Below are positions 62,391 through 64,000 of a stretch of 64,000 nucleotides of DNA, in pieces (position 1 is the stretch's first letter; every line of letters begins with the position of its first letter). Source of the DNA: Sulfurospirillum barnesii SES-3 (GTDB lineage Bacteria > Campylobacterota > Campylobacteria > Campylobacterales > Sulfurospirillaceae); contig NC_018002.1 in assembly GCF_000265295.1 (NCBI RefSeq), positions 992,001 to 1,056,000 on the forward strand. The letters are read 5' to 3'. The notes beneath the pieces were generated by a model, which was not told where the DNA came from, did not search any database, and was given only the letters and a program-made list of their open reading frames with translations. Position numbers and translations under genes: made by a program.

Positions 62391-64000
62391 ATGGAGTCTG
62401 GGTTTAAACAATGTATTGAAAATGCTAAAAGTCTAACACTCTTGTATGTTGAGGATAATGTGGGTGTGCGAGCGGGTTCTATGCTTATTTTTGAAGAGTT
62501 TTTTGGTTCTGTTATTGAGGCTGTTGATGCTGAAGATGGGCTTGAAAAATTTAAAAAATACCCTGTTGATTTGGTTATTACCGATATAAATATGCCTAAG
62601 ATGAGTGGTCTTGAGATGGCTGAGCGTATGCGAAAAATGAGTCCCAATACACCTATTTTAATTCTATCTGCATACAACGATACCCCTTATTTTGTTGAAA
62701 GTATTCGTTTAGGTGTCGAGGGCTATCTTTTGAAACCTGTTGAAATTGGGCAGTTTATGGAAGTGTTAAGCCGTGTGATTGCGAAAATTCATTTACAAAA
62801 TGAAAATCAAAAAATACAGATGCTCCTAAGCCAATACCTTGATGTCACCAATAAAAGTGCCATTGTTTCTAAGACCAATAAAGAAGGGGTGATTACCTAT
62901 GTCAATGATGCTTTTTGTTCGATTTCTGGTTTTAATCGTCATGAAATCATAGGTCAAAAGCACAACATTATCCATCATCCTGATATGCCAGATGATTTTT
63001 TTGAGGCACTGTGGAAGAGTATTAAAAGTGGAAATTTATGGCAAGGAGTGATTAAAAATCGTAGTAAATCAGGCAGCAGTTATTATGTGAAAAGTGCCAT
63101 AAAACCTATTTTAGATATACAAGGTGAGATTGTTGAGTATATTGCTTTAAACAATGATATTACCGAAATTATGAATCCAAAAAAACAACTTTTTGATTAT
63201 TTAAGTGTTAGCAAAGAGTCTATTGTAGTGTTATTTAAAATAGAAAATTTTGCGACCATTGAAGAGTTTTATGGCAATGAATTAATGGAGCTTTTGGAAA
63301 AGCGATTGTCTGAAAAACTCTTTGTAGGCGTCTCTTCTATTTGTCCGTTTAAAAAAATATATTTACTAGGCTCAGGTGAGTATGCTATTGCCATTGAAAA
63401 AAGTCAATGCCCTTTGGATGTAGAGCATTTTTGCCAAAAAATTAAAGAATTTTTACAACTCATTGAGTCTTCCACAATTCATCTTAATGAAATTGAATAC
63501 AATGTCTCTTTATTGGCAAGTTTGGCATACGGTGGTAAAGAGCCTTATCAGAGTGCGCATTATGGCATTAAAAAACTTGAGAAAAAAAGAACCAATTTTA
63601 TTTTAGCAACGAATTTGATTGTAGAGATGCAAACACAAGCTGAAGTGAATATGGGCATTATGATTGCAGTTAAAGAGGCATTAAAATCTTCTAATATTGT
63701 GTCACATTTTCAACCCATTGTTGATAATAAAACACAAAAAATTATTAAGTTTGAATCTTTGGTGCGATTAATCAACCAAAATGGTACGCTTTGGCATCCT
63801 TCTGATTTTCTTGACGTCTCTAAAAAAGGGCGCTATTATACGCAAATTACACAGCGTGTTTTAGAAAACTCCTTTGAAGCCCTTTATGATACCACTGCTG
63901 GTATTAGCATTAATTTATCAGCCGTTGATATTGAAGAAAAAGCCACACGTGAAAAGATTATATCGCTTTTAGAAGTCCATAAAAATGAGGTTCATCGTGT
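62391..64000 (+). CDS. REC-PAS-GGDEF-like-EAL protein (3' end outside window)
   Basis: The frame is open to the end of the window (536 codons visible). The receiver domain has VEDN, the phospho-Asp in VITDINMPKMSG and the Lys in LLKPVE. A PAS domain follows (FCSISGFNRHEIIGQKHN then YYVKSAIKPI), then a degenerate GGDEF-like region (LLGSGEYAIAIE where GGDEF is expected). The start of an EAL phosphodiesterase domain reads SHFQPIVDNKTQKI with FESLVRL. It should break down cyclic di-GMP or bind it. It is probably phosphorylated by the adjacent kinase. Whether the EAL catalytic residues are complete cannot be seen. Confidence 0.85.
   Translation, partial: MESGFKQCIENAKSLTLLYVEDNVGVRAGSMLIFEEFFGSVIEAVDAEDGLEKFKKYPVDLVITDINMPKMSGLEMAERMRKMSPNTPILILSAYNDTPYFVESIRLGVEGYLLKPVEIGQFMEVLSRVIAKIHLQNENQKIQMLLSQYLDVTNKSAIVSKTNKEGVITYVNDAFCSISGFNRHEIIGQKHNIIHHPDMPDDFFEALWKSIKSGNLWQGVIKNRSKSGSSYYVKSAIKPILDIQGEIVEYIALNNDITEIMNPKKQLFDYLSVSKESIVVLFKIENFATIEEFYGNELMELLEKRLSEKLFVGVSSICPFKKIYLLGSGEYAIAIEKSQCPLDVEHFCQKIKEFLQLIESSTIHLNEIEYNVSLLASLAYGGKEPYQSAHYGIKKLEKKRTNFILATNLIVEMQTQAEVNMGIMIAVKEALKSSNIVSHFQPIVDNKTQKIIKFESLVRLINQNGTLWHPSDFLDVSKKGRYYTQITQRVLENSFEALYDTTAGISINLSAVDIEEKATREKIISLLEVHKNEVHR

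Overview
This AT-rich window is chromosomal DNA of a Campylobacterota (epsilonproteobacterial) species, most likely Sulfurospirillum or a close relative. The grounds are a nifH-orf-nifDK cluster, a CooLXUH-type group 4 [NiFe] hydrogenase module, repeated signal-transduction genes, frequent small overlapping operons, and one very abundant palindrome (TTACATGTAA, at least 34 exact copies). The genus is an inference from gene content; no 16S gene is present.

Layout. 1-7.1 kb: the end of a MACPF pore-forming-like protein, a CHAD protein, a YgjP-type metallopeptidase, two DMT exporters, a diguanylate cyclase and a D-amino-acid aminotransferase-like enzyme. 7.3-14.2 kb: an accessory tract without the palindrome. 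It carries a three-gene TerB/ATPase/helicase operon matching the architecture of the Shango anti-phage system, a degenerate attC-like inverted repeat, and a HEPN-MNT toxin-antitoxin pair between inverted repeats. 14.2-21.3 kb: a Cache-type chemoreceptor, then nifH, a small unknown nif gene, nifD and nifK behind a sigma54 promoter. 21.4-31.6 kb: an mntA remnant, hemolysin III, a hydroxyacid dehydrogenase, and an envelope/stress block (Sll1863-like coiled coils, a BON protein split by an in-frame TGA, a PA2778/PA2779 pair, a two-component system with a FIST sensor kinase, and a CaCA exchanger). 31.7-36.3 kb: a seven-gene operon with cooLXUH-like hydrogenase genes, a CooF-like ferredoxin, hypA and a GltD-like NADPH flavoprotein, with no membrane subunits nearby. 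36.5-38.2 kb: slyD and an aminotransferase. 38.4-46.2 kb: a second accessory tract with a complete IS256-family element (frameshifted transposase, 8-bp target duplication) that cut the end off a WYL regulator. Next come an unrecognised membrane/TerB-like gene set whose two transcription units share an operator-like repeat, and hipBA.

46.3-51.6 kb is a second nif-regulon operon behind its own sigma54 promoter: aldo/keto reductase, FrdA/NadB-like flavoprotein, nifT, a NifA-like activator without a DNA-binding domain, and a SIR2-like protein. 51.6-57.4 kb holds superoxide reductase, a cysteine-depleted SdhB/HdrB-like pair, thiL, truD, a lipoprotein and the RNase P RNA. 57.4-64 kb holds a cation/proton antiporter, then a TonB-receptor-like protein, a YfiR-like periplasmic protein, a sensor kinase and a REC-PAS-EAL protein that runs off the window.

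The most unusual items are the TTACATGTAA palindrome, the WYL-controlled membrane/TerB island with duplicated operators (38.4-44.75 kb), the hydrogenase module without membrane subunits, the NifA without HTH, and the redox-dead SdhB/HdrB-like pair. No CRISPR array, tRNA or rRNA was seen.
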